Shown here piece by piece: positions 16,994 to 25,520 of a DNA stretch of 64,000 nucleotides (the first letter of the stretch is position 1; each line of letters starts with the position of its first letter). The notes below the pieces were generated by a model. The model saw only the letters and a list, made by a program, of their open reading frames with translations. It was not told where the DNA came from and searched no databases. This DNA is from Gordonia westfalica (lineage in GTDB: Bacteria > Actinomycetota > Actinomycetes > Mycobacteriales > Mycobacteriaceae): contig NZ_FNLM01000034.1 in the NCBI RefSeq assembly GCF_900105725.1, positions 1,922,001 to 1,986,000 of the forward strand. Direction: 5' to 3'. A program made the position numbers and the translations under genes.

Positions 16994-17581
16994 TCACCCC
17001 TTGGTGTCCACATCCCGTCCCGAGGCGAGGTCCCCACACTCGACCGATATCACCGGCCGGTCTCGCAGATACCGCTGTGCTCCCACGTCCCCGCGGATGA
17101 CCTCGAGTGCGGGATCGAAGTGATCCGCACCGATGTAGACCGGATGGCCCGGCCGGCCGTCGAAGACCGCACGCACCAGACGCTCGCGCCGCCCTTCCGC
17201 GGCCTCGAGGATGCGTCGCACCACGTCGGGACCGACATCGGGGGTGTCGACCACGGTGAGCGCCGCACCGCCGACCCCTCGCCGACCTGACGCCCAGGCC
17301 AGGGCCGCCGACACCGACGCGCCGACCCCCTCCGTCCAGTCGTCGACGATGAGCGCGCACGCTCCGGCCGGCGGCTCGACGACCGCCGCACCCATGGTGA
17401 CCGCGATGTCGTCGCACCCGCCGGCCCGCAGCGCGTCGGTCGCCGTCCGCAGCCACGCTCCGCCGTCGGCGAGGATCTTGGGCATCCCGTATCGGGTACC
17501 GGCGCCGGCGGCGAGCACCACGCCGAGAACCCGCCCGGTCGCGCCGTCCTGCGGCAATGCGTTCACCGCTCCATCTTCCAT
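16994..17581 (-). CDS. MobA/MocA-type molybdenum cofactor nucleotidyltransferase
   Basis: A 195-residue nucleotidyltransferase: signature VLAAGAGTRYGMPK at about 20-33, in place of the usual LAAGxGxRxGxxK, and the metal-binding TVVDTPDVGPDVV near 110. The family transfers CMP or GMP to Mo-molybdopterin. Placed between two Mo-hydroxylase operons, it is best read as MocA, making the cytosine-dinucleotide form used by PaoC-like enzymes (inference). It is transcribed away from the divergent OHCU decarboxylase gene, with 59 bases between. Confidence 0.75.
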   Translation of the reverse strand: MEDGAVNALPQDGATGRVLGVVLAAGAGTRYGMPKILADGGAWLRTATDALRAGGCDDIAVTMGAAVVEPPAGACALIVDDWTEGVGASVSAALAWASGRRGVGGAALTVVDTPDVGPDVVRRILEAAEGRRERLVRAVFDGRPGHPVYIGADHFDPALEVIRGDVGAQRYLRDRPVISVECGDLASGRDVDTKG

Positions 17582-17628
17582 GCGCCGGCGCCGACGGTGC
17601 GCGACCGGCGGTCCCCCGATCGACCTCC

Positions 17629-17634
17629 TAGGCT
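17629..17634 (+). promoter_or_regulatory. TAGGCT -10 box, leaderless start of ureide genes
   Basis: TAGGCT is followed by exactly six bases (GTACAG) and then the GTG start at 17641. There is no ribosome binding site, so the transcript probably begins at the start codon. Confidence 0.6.
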
Positions 17635-17640
17635 GTACAG

Positions 17641-18186
17641 GTGCGCCCAGACGAGAACCGCGTTGCCGACGAGCACGGAGAGATCGGTCCGTTCAACGAG
17701 CTGAGTACCGAGGAGTGCGTCGAACGGCTTCTCGCCTGCTGCAGCTCTCCCACCTGGGCGCGGCGAGTCGCAGACCATCGTCCGTTCGCCGACGCGCACG
17801 CGCTGCTGGACCGGGCGGATCAGATCCTGGCCGAGCTGACCGAGGCCGACGTCGACGAAGCCCTCGCCGGGCACCCCCGGATCGGTGATCGGCCCGACAA
17901 CGCGTCATCCGCCCGGGAGCAGTCCGGGGTTTCCGGCGCGGACGCCGCGGTGATCGACGAGCTGAAGAAGTACAACGCGGCCTACGAGGACCGGTTCGGG
18001 CACGTCTACCTGGTCTTCGCCAACGGTCGTCCGGCGGAGCAACTGCTCGGAATCCTCGAGGACCGTATCGCCAACGACCCCGCGACCGAACGACGTCTGC
18101 TGCGCGGCGAACTGGCGAAGATCAACCGCAGCCGACTCATCCGTATGCTGGCGACACACGACACCGACGAGGGAGCCTCCGCATGA
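17641..18186 (+). CDS. 2-oxo-4-hydroxy-4-carboxy-5-ureidoimidazoline (OHCU) decarboxylase
   Basis: A 181-residue all-helical protein of the OHCU decarboxylase family, which turns OHCU into (S)-allantoin in the third step of urate breakdown. Diagnostic motifs: FNELS near the start, the catalytic-His motif GHPRIGDRP, SAREQSGV, and the C-terminal YEDRFGHVYLVFANGR followed by E-rich helices. It begins at GTG 17641 after a leaderless-type -10. It overlaps the 5-hydroxyisourate hydrolase start (ATGA), so consecutive pathway enzymes are coupled. Urate oxidase, which should precede both, is not in the window. Confidence 0.92.
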   Translation: MRPDENRVADEHGEIGPFNELSTEECVERLLACCSSPTWARRVADHRPFADAHALLDRADQILAELTEADVDEALAGHPRIGDRPDNASSAREQSGVSGADAAVIDELKKYNAAYEDRFGHVYLVFANGRPAEQLLGILEDRIANDPATERRLLRGELAKINRSRLIRMLATHDTDEGASA

Positions 18187-18509
18187 CCGGCCTGTCCACC
18201 CATGTACTCGACGCGACGTCGGGCTCCCCGGCCGTCGGCGTCGAGGTGTCGCTGCAGGATGCCTCCGGAACCGAATTGTCCTCGGCGACCACCGATTCGG
18301 ACGGACGCATCGGGAAGGTGAACACCGAGGCCCTCGTCCCCGGTATCTACCACCTGGTCTTCGACACCGGGAACTGGTTCGCCGACAACGACATCAAGGG
18401 GTTCTATCCCGAGATCGACATCTGCTTCGAGGTCGACGACGCCGACCGCCACTACCACGTCCCGGTGCTGTTGAGCCCCTTCGCGTATTCGACGTACCGC
18501 GGTAGCTGA
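18183..18509 (+). CDS. 5-hydroxyisourate hydrolase (transthyretin-like)
   Basis: A 108-residue transthyretin-fold enzyme that hydrolyses 5-hydroxyisourate to OHCU. It has the three family signatures: LSTHVLDATSG at the N-terminus (catalytic His), the FYPEIDICF segment and the C-terminal YRGS tetrapeptide, with HYHVPVLLSPFAYSTYRGS forming the active-site strand. There is no signal peptide. ATG 18183 overlaps the OHCU decarboxylase stop, and its own stop overlaps the kinase start by one base (TGATG). Confidence 0.95.
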   Translation: MTGLSTHVLDATSGSPAVGVEVSLQDASGTELSSATTDSDGRIGKVNTEALVPGIYHLVFDTGNWFADNDIKGFYPEIDICFEVDDADRHYHVPVLLSPFAYSTYRGS

Positions 18510-19126
18510 TGCCCGTTCGAGAGGACATCTCGGCTCTGCTCGACACGACCGATCGAGTGCTCGTCGGCATCACCGGGCCTCCCGGCGCCGGGAAGACGAC
18601 GCTCGCACGGACGCTCGTCGACGACTGCTCGTCGACGCAGGGCGCCGACGCCGTCGGGTACGTACCGATGGACGGCTTCCACCTGTCGAACGCCGTTCTC
18701 GATCGACTCGGCCACCGCGACCGCAAAGGCGCACCCGACACCTTCGACGCCGCGGGATTCGTTGCCGTGCTTGCGCGCATCGCCGACGGCGGCGAGACCG
18801 TGTACGTACCCGACTTCGACCACACCGTCGGCGAGCCGATCGCGGCGTCGCTCCTCGTGCCCACCACCGCACGACTCGTGATCGTCGAGGGCAACTACCT
18901 CGGGCTCGACGTACCCCGGTGGGACGGCGTGCGGCCCCTCCTCCACCGCCTCGTCTACGTCGACGCCGACGCGGAGGTCCGACGCGAGCGGCTGCTGAAA
19001 CGGCACATCGCCGCCGGGAAGACCGCAGCCGAGGCGCGCGCCTGGATCGAGACCGTCGACGAACCCAATGCGGGACTCATCGCGGGTACGCGGTCACTGG
19101 CCGACGTGGTCGTCGACGGGCTCTGA
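18509..19126 (+). CDS. Nucleoside/nucleotide (uridine kinase-like) P-loop kinase
   Basis: A 205-residue P-loop kinase: Walker A VGITGPPGAGKTTLAR at about 20-34, PMDGFHLSN (the substrate-binding DGFH motif shared with uridine kinase, phosphoribulokinase and pantothenate kinase) and VIVEGNYLGLD as Walker B region, then a lid RRERLLKRHIAAGK. It is the last gene of the ureide operon. A ribose, ureide-derived or nucleoside substrate would fit the context, but homologues are also annotated as fructose-transport kinases, so the substrate is open. Confidence 0.75.
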   Translation: MPVREDISALLDTTDRVLVGITGPPGAGKTTLARTLVDDCSSTQGADAVGYVPMDGFHLSNAVLDRLGHRDRKGAPDTFDAAGFVAVLARIADGGETVYVPDFDHTVGEPIAASLLVPTTARLVIVEGNYLGLDVPRWDGVRPLLHRLVYVDADAEVRRERLLKRHIAAGKTAAEARAWIETVDEPNAGLIAGTRSLADVVVDGL

Positions 19127-19135
19127 AGAGCTGCC

Positions 19136-19194
19136 GCTCACTGGTTCCGTTTCCGCTCACCCGATTTGGGTGAGCGGGAACGGAACCCGTGAGC
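19136..19194. terminator. Strong bidirectional terminator hairpin
   Basis: A 27-base arm (19136-19162) and its complement (19168-19194) enclose the 5-base loop GATTT. Only two positions fail to pair as Watson-Crick. It lies between the convergent kinase and pyruvate carboxylase genes, 10 and 21 bases from their stops, and would serve both. Confidence 0.85.
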
Positions 19195-19214
19195 GAAACC
19201 CGGTAGGGGCTGCG

Positions 19215-22200
19215 TCAGCTGATCTCGATGAGCAGATCGCCCGGCGAGACCTGGGTGACCGAACCGATCGCGACGCGGGCGACCTTGCCGCCGACCGGGG
19301 CGGTGATGGCCGCCTCCATCTTCATCGCCTCGATGGTGCCGATCGTCGCGCCGACGGCGACCTCGTCACCCACGTCGACCGACAGGGACACGACCCCGGC
19401 GAACGGCGCCCCGATGTGCTTCGGGTTGGAGCGGTCGGCTTTCTCCGCGGTGGCGACGGCGGAGTCGATGCTGTGGTCGCGGACCGCGATCGGGCGCAGC
19501 TGGCCGTTGAGCACGCACATCACCGTGCGCATGCCTTTCTCGTCCGGCTCGCTGACCGCCTCGAGACCGATCATCAGTTCCACGCCCGTCTCGAGCGAGA
19601 CGCGATGCTCCTCGCCGTAGCGCAGGCCGTAGAAGAACTGATTCGCCGACAACCTCGAGGTGTCGCCGTAGGCCTCGTAGTGCTCCTCGAACTCCTTGGT
19701 GGGACCGGGGAACAGCAGGTGGTTGAGACGCACCTGACGATCGCGGCCGGGCTTGTCCAGGATGGCCTCGTCGTCGGCGGTCAGAGTGGCCACCTCCGGT
19801 GCGGGCGCGCGACCCTGCAGTGCCAGGGTGCGCAGCGGCTCCGGCCATCCACCGGGCGGATCGCCGAGTTCGCCACGCAGGAACCCGATCACCGAATCCG
19901 GGATGTCGTACGAGCTCGGGTCGGCGGCGAAGTCCGACGCGGTGATCCCGCGACCCACCAGCGCCAGCGCCAGGTCCCCGACAACCTTCGACGACGGCGT
20001 CACCTTGACCAGTCGGCCCAGCATCGAGTCGGCGGCGGCATAGGCCTGCTCGACGGCCTCGAAGCGGTTGCCCAGACCCAGCGAGATGGCCTGCTGGCGC
20101 AGGTTCGACAGCTGCCCGCCGGGGATCTCGTGCGAGTACACCCGACCGGTCGGGGCCGGCAGCCCGGACTCGAACGGCGCGTACACCTTTCGCAGCGCCT
20201 CCCAGTACGGCTCGAGGTCGCAGACCCGGGCCAGGTCGATGCCGCTGTCGCGGTCGGTGTGCGCGGTCGCCGCGACGATGGCCGACAACGGCGGTTGACT
20301 CGTCGTACCGGCCAGCGCCGCACTGGCACCGTCCACCGCGTCCGCGCCGGCCTGCCAGGCCGCCATGTAGGTGGCCAGCTGACCACCCGGCGTGTCGTGG
20401 GTGTGCACGTGGATCGGCAGATCGAAGTTCTCGCGCAACGCCGTGATCAGCTTGGTCGCCGCCGGCGCGCGCAACAGGCCCGCCATGTCCTTGATGGCCA
20501 GCACATGCGCACCGGCTTCGACGATCTGCTCGGCCAGGCGCAGGTAGTAGTCGAGGGTGTACAGATCCTCCGACGGCGACAACAGGTCACCGGTGTAGCT
20601 CATCGCCACCTCGGCCACCGCGGTCCCCGTCTCACGGACCGCGTCGATCGCCGGGCGCATCGCATCGATGTTGTTGAGTGCGTCGAAGATCCGGAAGATG
20701 TCGATGCCCACGTCGGTCGCCTCTTCGACGAACGCCGTGGTGACCTTGGTCGGGTACGGCGTGTATCCGACGGTGTTGGCGCCGCGCAGGAGCATCTGGA
20801 GACAGATGTTCGGGATCGCTTCGCGCAACTGCGCCAGCCGATCCCACGGATCTTCCTTCAGGAAGCGCAGCGCCACATCGTAGGTCGCGCCGCCCCAGCA
20901 CTCCACCGACAGCAATTCGGGCGTCAGCGCCGCGACATACGGCGCGACGTTGACCAGGCCGGTGGTGCGCACCCGGGTCGCCAGCAGCGACTGATGCGCG
21001 TCGCGGAACGTGGTATCGGTGATGCCCAGGCGCGGGTTCTCGCGCAGGTCGCGGGCGAATCCCTCCGGCCCGAGCTGCAGAAGACGCTGTCGCGAACCGT
21101 CTTTCGGCGACGCCAGCACCGCTCGCTCGACGGTGGGCAGCTTGTCCCGCGGGTACACCGTGGTCGGCCGCTCACCGTGCGGCTTGTTGACCGTCACATC
21201 GGCGAGGTACGACAGGATCTTGGTGCCACGGTCGGCCGACGACCGCGAGGTCAGCAATTCCGGGCGCTCGTCGATGAACGACGTCGTGACGCGGCCGGCG
21301 CGGAAGTCCGGATCGTCGAGCACCGCCTGCAGGAACGGGATGTTGGTCGCGACACCGCGAATGCGGAACTCGGCGACCGCGCGCCGGGCACGACGCACCG
21401 CGGTCGGGAAATCCCTTCCGCGACAAGTCAACTTGACCAGCATCGAGTCGAAGTGCCCGCTGACCTCGGCACCGAGGTTGGCGCCGCCGTCCAGGCGCAC
21501 ACCCGCGCCACCCGGGCTGCGGTACGCGGTGATCCGACCCACGTCCGGCCGGAACCCGTTGGACGGATCCTCGGTGGTGATGCGGCACTGCAGCGCGGCA
21601 CCACGGATGCGGATCGCCTCCTGCGACAACCCGAGATCGTCGAGCGACTCCCCCGCCGCGATCCGCAGCTGCGAGCTCACCAGGTCGACGTCGGTGATCT
21701 CCTCGGTCACGGTGTGCTCGACCTGGATACGCGGGTTCATCTCGATGAACACGTGGCGTCCCTGCTCGTCGAGGAGGAACTCGACGGTGCCCGCGCAGGT
21801 GTAACCGATATGGCGCGCGAACGCCACGGCGTCGGCGCAGATCTTCTCCCGCAGCTCGTCCGACAGGTTGGGTGCCGGCGCGAGCTCGATGACCTTCTGG
21901 TGGCGGCGCTGAAGGCTGCAGTCACGCTCGTAGAGGTGGATGACGTTGCCGTGGGTGTCGGCGAGGATCTGCACCTCGATGTGGCGCGGGTTGACCACCG
22001 CCTGCTCGAGGAACACCGTCGCATCGCCGAACGCGGCCTCCGCCTCACGCGACGCCGCGGCGATCGACTCCGCCAGGTCGGCGCGGTCGTCGACCCGACG
22101 CATACCGCGACCACCACCACCGGCGACGGCCTTGACGAACACCGGGAACTGCATGTCCTCGGCGGCGGCGAGCAGCTCGTCGAGATCCGACGACGGCGCC

Positions 22201-22604
22201 GACGACGCCAGCACGGGGATCCCCGCCGCCTTCGCGGCGGCCACCGCGGTGGCCTTGTTGCCGGTCATCTCCAGGATGTCGGCGCTGGGTCCGACGAAGG
22301 TGATGCCGGCCTCGGCACACGCGGCCGCCAGGCCCTGGTTCTCCGACAGGAAGCCGTAGCCGGGATAGATCGCATCGGCGCCACACCGCACCGCCGCGGA
22401 CACCACTTCCTCGACCGACAGATACGCCCGCACAGGATGGCCCGGCAGGCCGATCTGATACGACTCGTCGGCCTTCAGACGATGGACCGAGTTGCGGTCC
22501 TCATACGGGAACACGGCGACCGTGCGCGCACCCAACTCGTAGGCGGCGCGGAACGCACGGATGGCGATCTCACCCCGGTTGGCAACCAGAACCTTGTCGA
22601 ACAT
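19215..22604 (-). CDS. pyc: Pyruvate carboxylase
   Basis: A 1129-residue single-chain enzyme that makes oxaloacetate from pyruvate, bicarbonate and ATP (anaplerosis, gluconeogenesis). Domains in order: biotin carboxylase (1-460; VLVANRGEIAIRAFRAA, KAVAGGGGRGMRRV, EMNPRIQVEHTVTEE), carboxyltransferase (about 530-830; ITDTTFRDAHQSLLATR and the metal/Lys site VLAIKDMAGLL), and the C-terminal carrier domain with EAMKMEAAITAP. ATG 22604 is preferred because AAAAGGGAAC lies upstream and the fold starts at once; longer starts add unrelated residues. Length matches mycobacterial Pyc (about 1127). Confidence 0.97.
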   Translation of the reverse strand: MFDKVLVANRGEIAIRAFRAAYELGARTVAVFPYEDRNSVHRLKADESYQIGLPGHPVRAYLSVEEVVSAAVRCGADAIYPGYGFLSENQGLAAACAEAGITFVGPSADILEMTGNKATAVAAAKAAGIPVLASSAPSSDLDELLAAAEDMQFPVFVKAVAGGGGRGMRRVDDRADLAESIAAASREAEAAFGDATVFLEQAVVNPRHIEVQILADTHGNVIHLYERDCSLQRRHQKVIELAPAPNLSDELREKICADAVAFARHIGYTCAGTVEFLLDEQGRHVFIEMNPRIQVEHTVTEEITDVDLVSSQLRIAAGESLDDLGLSQEAIRIRGAALQCRITTEDPSNGFRPDVGRITAYRSPGGAGVRLDGGANLGAEVSGHFDSMLVKLTCRGRDFPTAVRRARRAVAEFRIRGVATNIPFLQAVLDDPDFRAGRVTTSFIDERPELLTSRSSADRGTKILSYLADVTVNKPHGERPTTVYPRDKLPTVERAVLASPKDGSRQRLLQLGPEGFARDLRENPRLGITDTTFRDAHQSLLATRVRTTGLVNVAPYVAALTPELLSVECWGGATYDVALRFLKEDPWDRLAQLREAIPNICLQMLLRGANTVGYTPYPTKVTTAFVEEATDVGIDIFRIFDALNNIDAMRPAIDAVRETGTAVAEVAMSYTGDLLSPSEDLYTLDYYLRLAEQIVEAGAHVLAIKDMAGLLRAPAATKLITALRENFDLPIHVHTHDTPGGQLATYMAAWQAGADAVDGASAALAGTTSQPPLSAIVAATAHTDRDSGIDLARVCDLEPYWEALRKVYAPFESGLPAPTGRVYSHEIPGGQLSNLRQQAISLGLGNRFEAVEQAYAAADSMLGRLVKVTPSSKVVGDLALALVGRGITASDFAADPSSYDIPDSVIGFLRGELGDPPGGWPEPLRTLALQGRAPAPEVATLTADDEAILDKPGRDRQVRLNHLLFPGPTKEFEEHYEAYGDTSRLSANQFFYGLRYGEEHRVSLETGVELMIGLEAVSEPDEKGMRTVMCVLNGQLRPIAVRDHSIDSAVATAEKADRSNPKHIGAPFAGVVSLSVDVGDEVAVGATIGTIEAMKMEAAITAPVGGKVARVAIGSVTQVSPGDLLIEIS

Positions 22605-23042
22605 CGGGTGTTCCCTTTTCTCCCGCTGCGGCATTTTTCTCGAATTGTCTCTGGTCCGTTCGATCGACGGACCAGTGCAGTACATCACGTGATACTACTC
22701 ACGCCGCAACCCACCCCGATCATCCCGCGAGACCTCCCCCAACCGTTCCGAAAAAGACTGCCGGACAAGATAATCGGGTCAGATTGCGCGGGCGTTGTCA
22801 AACACTCTCAGCACAGGTGGGCAAGGTGAGAGATCACCAGAGCGAGATATGACCGAATACCGACCGATCGCTCTGTCGAGAATTGTTGCCCGGCGACATC
22901 CGGATTACGAAGAATTCGGTCCGAATCGCGCAACCCGACCGCGCCGACGGCAGTGACCTACGCCGCAGGCTTTGGTCCGGCGGGCCGCCCACAACTAGCG
23001 TCGTCTCCACGATTCGTCACACCGGCCAGGAGGGTCAGCATC
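22605..23042. promoter_or_regulatory. Divergent intergenic region with two palindromes upstream of pyc
   Basis: No gene is seen in these 438 bases. Two perfect palindromic elements lie near pyc: CTGGTCCGT (22651-22659) and ACGGACCAG (22667-22675) flank 7 bases, and ATCACGTGAT (22684-22693) follows. They sit 47-90 bases upstream of the pyc start codon and may be operators or part of a leader hairpin. The right part carries the promoter and the AGGAGG (23028-23033) of the GDSL gene. Confidence 0.5.
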
Positions 23043-23819
23043 GTGGGCTTCACACGCTTCGTCGCACTCGGGGATTCGTTCACCGAGGGTGTCGGCGACA
23101 CGGACCCGACCCGCCCCAACGGTCTGCGCGGCTGGGCCGATCGCGTCGCCGAACAGCTCGCCGCACACGAGGACGACTTCAGCTACGCGAACCTCGCCGT
23201 CCGCGGCCGCCTGGTCGACGCGGTCATCGCCGAACAGCTCGACGCGGCCGTCGCGATGAAGCCCGACCTGGTCACCCTCTATGCGGGCGGCAACGACCTC
23301 ATGCGCCCGTCGGTGGACCTCGACGCGCTGCTGGCCCGCTACGACGCCGCGATCGGCAAACTGGTCGCCACCGGTGCGACGGTCGTCGTCTTCACCGCCT
23401 ACGACACGGGCTGGGCCCCGGTCTTCCGCAAGCTGCGCGGCCGCATCGCCATCTACAACGAACTGCTCCGCGAGATCGCCGACCGGCACGACGTCGTTCT
23501 CTTCGACTACTGGCGACTCGAGGGCTACGACGACTACCGCATGTGGGACACCGACCGCCTGCACATGTCACCCCTGGGCCACACGCGCATGGCCGCGGAG
23601 GTCCTGGACCTGCTCGGTGTGGAGCACGGCATCACCCCCGTCGAGCTCGAGGCCGCGGCCGAGCTGACCCGCCGCGAACAGCGTCGACAGAACGCCGAAT
23701 GGGCGCGCACCTTCCTCGGACCCTGGGTGATGCGGCGGGTGCGTGGCATCTCCTCCGGCGACGGCGTGACGCCGCGCTGGCCCGACCCCGTGTCGGGTGC
23801 GGATCTGCTCGGGCGCTGA
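23043..23819 (+). CDS. SGNH/GDSL-family hydrolase
   Basis: A 258-residue SGNH hydrolase with all four blocks: FVALGDSFTEGVGD (nucleophile Ser) at the N-terminus, LAVRGR (block II), LYAGGNDL (block III Gly-Asn) and the C-terminal DTDRLHMSPLGH (catalytic Asp and His). GTG 23043 is chosen because AGGAGG sits 9 bases upstream and the family starts right at this strand; the upstream frame adds low-complexity residues. No signal peptide is seen, so it is likely cytoplasmic. The substrate may be an acyl or acetyl ester. Confidence 0.88.
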   Translation: MGFTRFVALGDSFTEGVGDTDPTRPNGLRGWADRVAEQLAAHEDDFSYANLAVRGRLVDAVIAEQLDAAVAMKPDLVTLYAGGNDLMRPSVDLDALLARYDAAIGKLVATGATVVVFTAYDTGWAPVFRKLRGRIAIYNELLREIADRHDVVLFDYWRLEGYDDYRMWDTDRLHMSPLGHTRMAAEVLDLLGVEHGITPVELEAAAELTRREQRRQNAEWARTFLGPWVMRRVRGISSGDGVTPRWPDPVSGADLLGR

Positions 23820-23911
23820 GACCGGGCGGTTCCGCCGTCTCAGGCGGGGACGCAAACGTTCTCCGCAGAGGGCGCCGGGATACGCTGGCCGTTCGGAGGT
23901 GTGAACGACAC

Positions 23912-23941
23912 ATGAGTACGACAAGCTGGGCGGCCGAGTGA
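23912..23941 (+). CDS. Nine-codon upstream ORF coupled to the MFS gene
   Basis: ATG 23912 encodes MSTTSWAAE and stops at TGA 23939-23941, which overlaps the MFS start GTG (23938-23940). GGAGG at 23895-23899 lies 12 bases upstream, somewhat far for a ribosome binding site. The MFS start has no good site of its own, so ribosomes ending this leader could re-initiate there. It may simply be chance; no family is known. Confidence 0.35.
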   Translation: MSTTSWAAE

Positions 23942-25434
23942 CCAGCAGGACCCATACCGACGGATCACCGACCGGCGAGAACCCCGAAACCTCCCCGCAT
24001 CTCACCGACGAGAACGCGCATCCCCGTGCCGCGGTCGCCGTGCTCTGCCTGGCCGGCATCGTCGTCGCCCTCATGCAGACGATCATCGTCCCGCTGATCC
24101 CGCAGCTCCCCACCCTGCTGAACGCCGACGCGTCCAACACCACCTGGGCGATCACCATCACCCTTCTCGTCGGCGCCGTGGCCACGCCGATCGGCGGGCG
24201 CATCGGCGACATGTACGGGAAACGCCTCGCGATCCTCGGCAGCCTCGCCTTCGTCGCGCTCGGCTCCGTCGCCTGCGCCCTCGCCACCTCGCTACCGGTC
24301 TTCATCGTGGGGCGCGGACTCCAGGGCCTCGGGTTCGGCATCATCGCCCTGGGCATCAGCGTCATGCGCGACATCGTCCCGTCCCGCTACCTCGGTTCCG
24401 CGGTCGGCACGATGAGTGCCTCGCTCGGGATCGGCGGTGCGCTCGGACTGCCGTTCGCCGCCGCCATCGCCCAGCACGTCAGCTGGCACGCACTGTTCTG
24501 GACGTGCGCCGTTGCCGCAGCCCTGGCGGCCGTCGGCGTCGTCCTCACCGTCCCCTCCCACACCGTCACCGCCGGCGGACGGTTCGATCTGCTGGGCGCC
24601 ATCGGCCTCGCGGGTGTCCTGGTCTGCCTCCTCCTGCCGTTGTCCAAAGGCGCCACGTGGGGCTGGGGCGATCCCCTGACGCTCGGGTTCTTCGGTGGTT
24701 TCGTCGTGCTCCTCGGGATCTGGACCCTCGTCGAACTCCGCCGTGCCAATCCGCTGATCGATCTCCGAATCCTCGCCGAGCGGCCGCTTCTCCTGACCAA
24801 CCTGGCGTCGATCGCCACCGGCTTCGCCTTCTACGCGATGCAGCTCATCCCGATCCAGTTGCTCATGGCGCCGACCGACAGCCCCAACGGCTTCGGTTAC
24901 GACATGGTCCACGCGAGCCTGATCCTCGCCCCGAGCGGCCTGGTGATGTTCGTGTTCTCCAACGTCAGTGGCCGCATCAACGCCGCGCTCGGCGCGCGGG
25001 TCTCACTGGCCCTCGGCGGTGTGGTGATCGGCCTCGGATACGTCGTCTTCATCGTCGGACTGACCGGCCCCTGGGAACTGACCTGGATTCACATGCTGGT
25101 CATCGCCTGCTGCATCGGTGCCGGCCTGGGCATCGCCTACTCCGCGATGCCCGCACTCATCATGCAGTCGGTGAGCGTCGAGCAGACCGGCGAATCGAAC
25201 GGCGTCAACGCGCTGATGCGGATCATCGGCACCTCGACCGCATCGGCGGTCGTCGGCATGCTCCTGACGTGGTCGGTGGTCACCATCTCGGGTCCCGACG
25301 GCGTACCGATCGCGGTTCCGGCGAGCGACGGCTATCTGTGGGCCGCGGGTATCGCACTGGCCACCTGCGTGATCGCCTCGGTGGTCGCGTTGGCCATCCC
25401 GGCCCGGCGCGGACTCACCGAAACCCCGGTGTGA
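23938..25434 (+). CDS. MFS drug-resistance-type transporter (14-TM, DHA2-like)
   Basis: A 498-residue major facilitator with a hydrophilic N-terminal tail of about 35 residues and roughly 14 membrane segments. The motif A loop between TM2 and TM3 is present as GGRIGDMYGKRLAILG, and motif C-like sequence in TM5 as GIGGALGLPFAAAIA, typical of proton antiporters that export drugs. It runs with the GDSL gene and the purine deaminase operon; a role in exporting a purine product is possible but not shown. The GTG start overlaps a 9-codon leader. Confidence 0.85.
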   Translation: MTSRTHTDGSPTGENPETSPHLTDENAHPRAAVAVLCLAGIVVALMQTIIVPLIPQLPTLLNADASNTTWAITITLLVGAVATPIGGRIGDMYGKRLAILGSLAFVALGSVACALATSLPVFIVGRGLQGLGFGIIALGISVMRDIVPSRYLGSAVGTMSASLGIGGALGLPFAAAIAQHVSWHALFWTCAVAAALAAVGVVLTVPSHTVTAGGRFDLLGAIGLAGVLVCLLLPLSKGATWGWGDPLTLGFFGGFVVLLGIWTLVELRRANPLIDLRILAERPLLLTNLASIATGFAFYAMQLIPIQLLMAPTDSPNGFGYDMVHASLILAPSGLVMFVFSNVSGRINAALGARVSLALGGVVIGLGYVVFIVGLTGPWELTWIHMLVIACCIGAGLGIAYSAMPALIMQSVSVEQTGESNGVNALMRIIGTSTASAVVGMLLTWSVVTISGPDGVPIAVPASDGYLWAAGIALATCVIASVVALAIPARRGLTETPV

Positions 25435-25508
25435 CACCGGACCTCGAGGTCGAGGACACGCGCCGGTGACGCCCGCCGCATCGAGATGCGCGGGCGGGCC
25501 GATCCACG

Positions 25509-25514
25509 TAGCGT
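25509..25514 (+). promoter_or_regulatory. TAGCGT -10 box, leaderless start of deaminase operon
   Basis: TAGCGT is followed by six bases (GACGCC) and GTG 25521. The arrangement is identical to that of the OHCU decarboxylase promoter, and no ribosome binding site is visible. Confidence 0.5.
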
Positions 25515-25520
25515 GACGCC

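Noticed and set aside
19068..22829. A 1253-codon open frame on the plus strand opposite pyc
   Set aside because: It is a mirror frame of a GC-rich gene. Its product is rich in Arg, Gly, His and Asp with no domain, while the minus strand encodes complete pyruvate carboxylase with all motifs.
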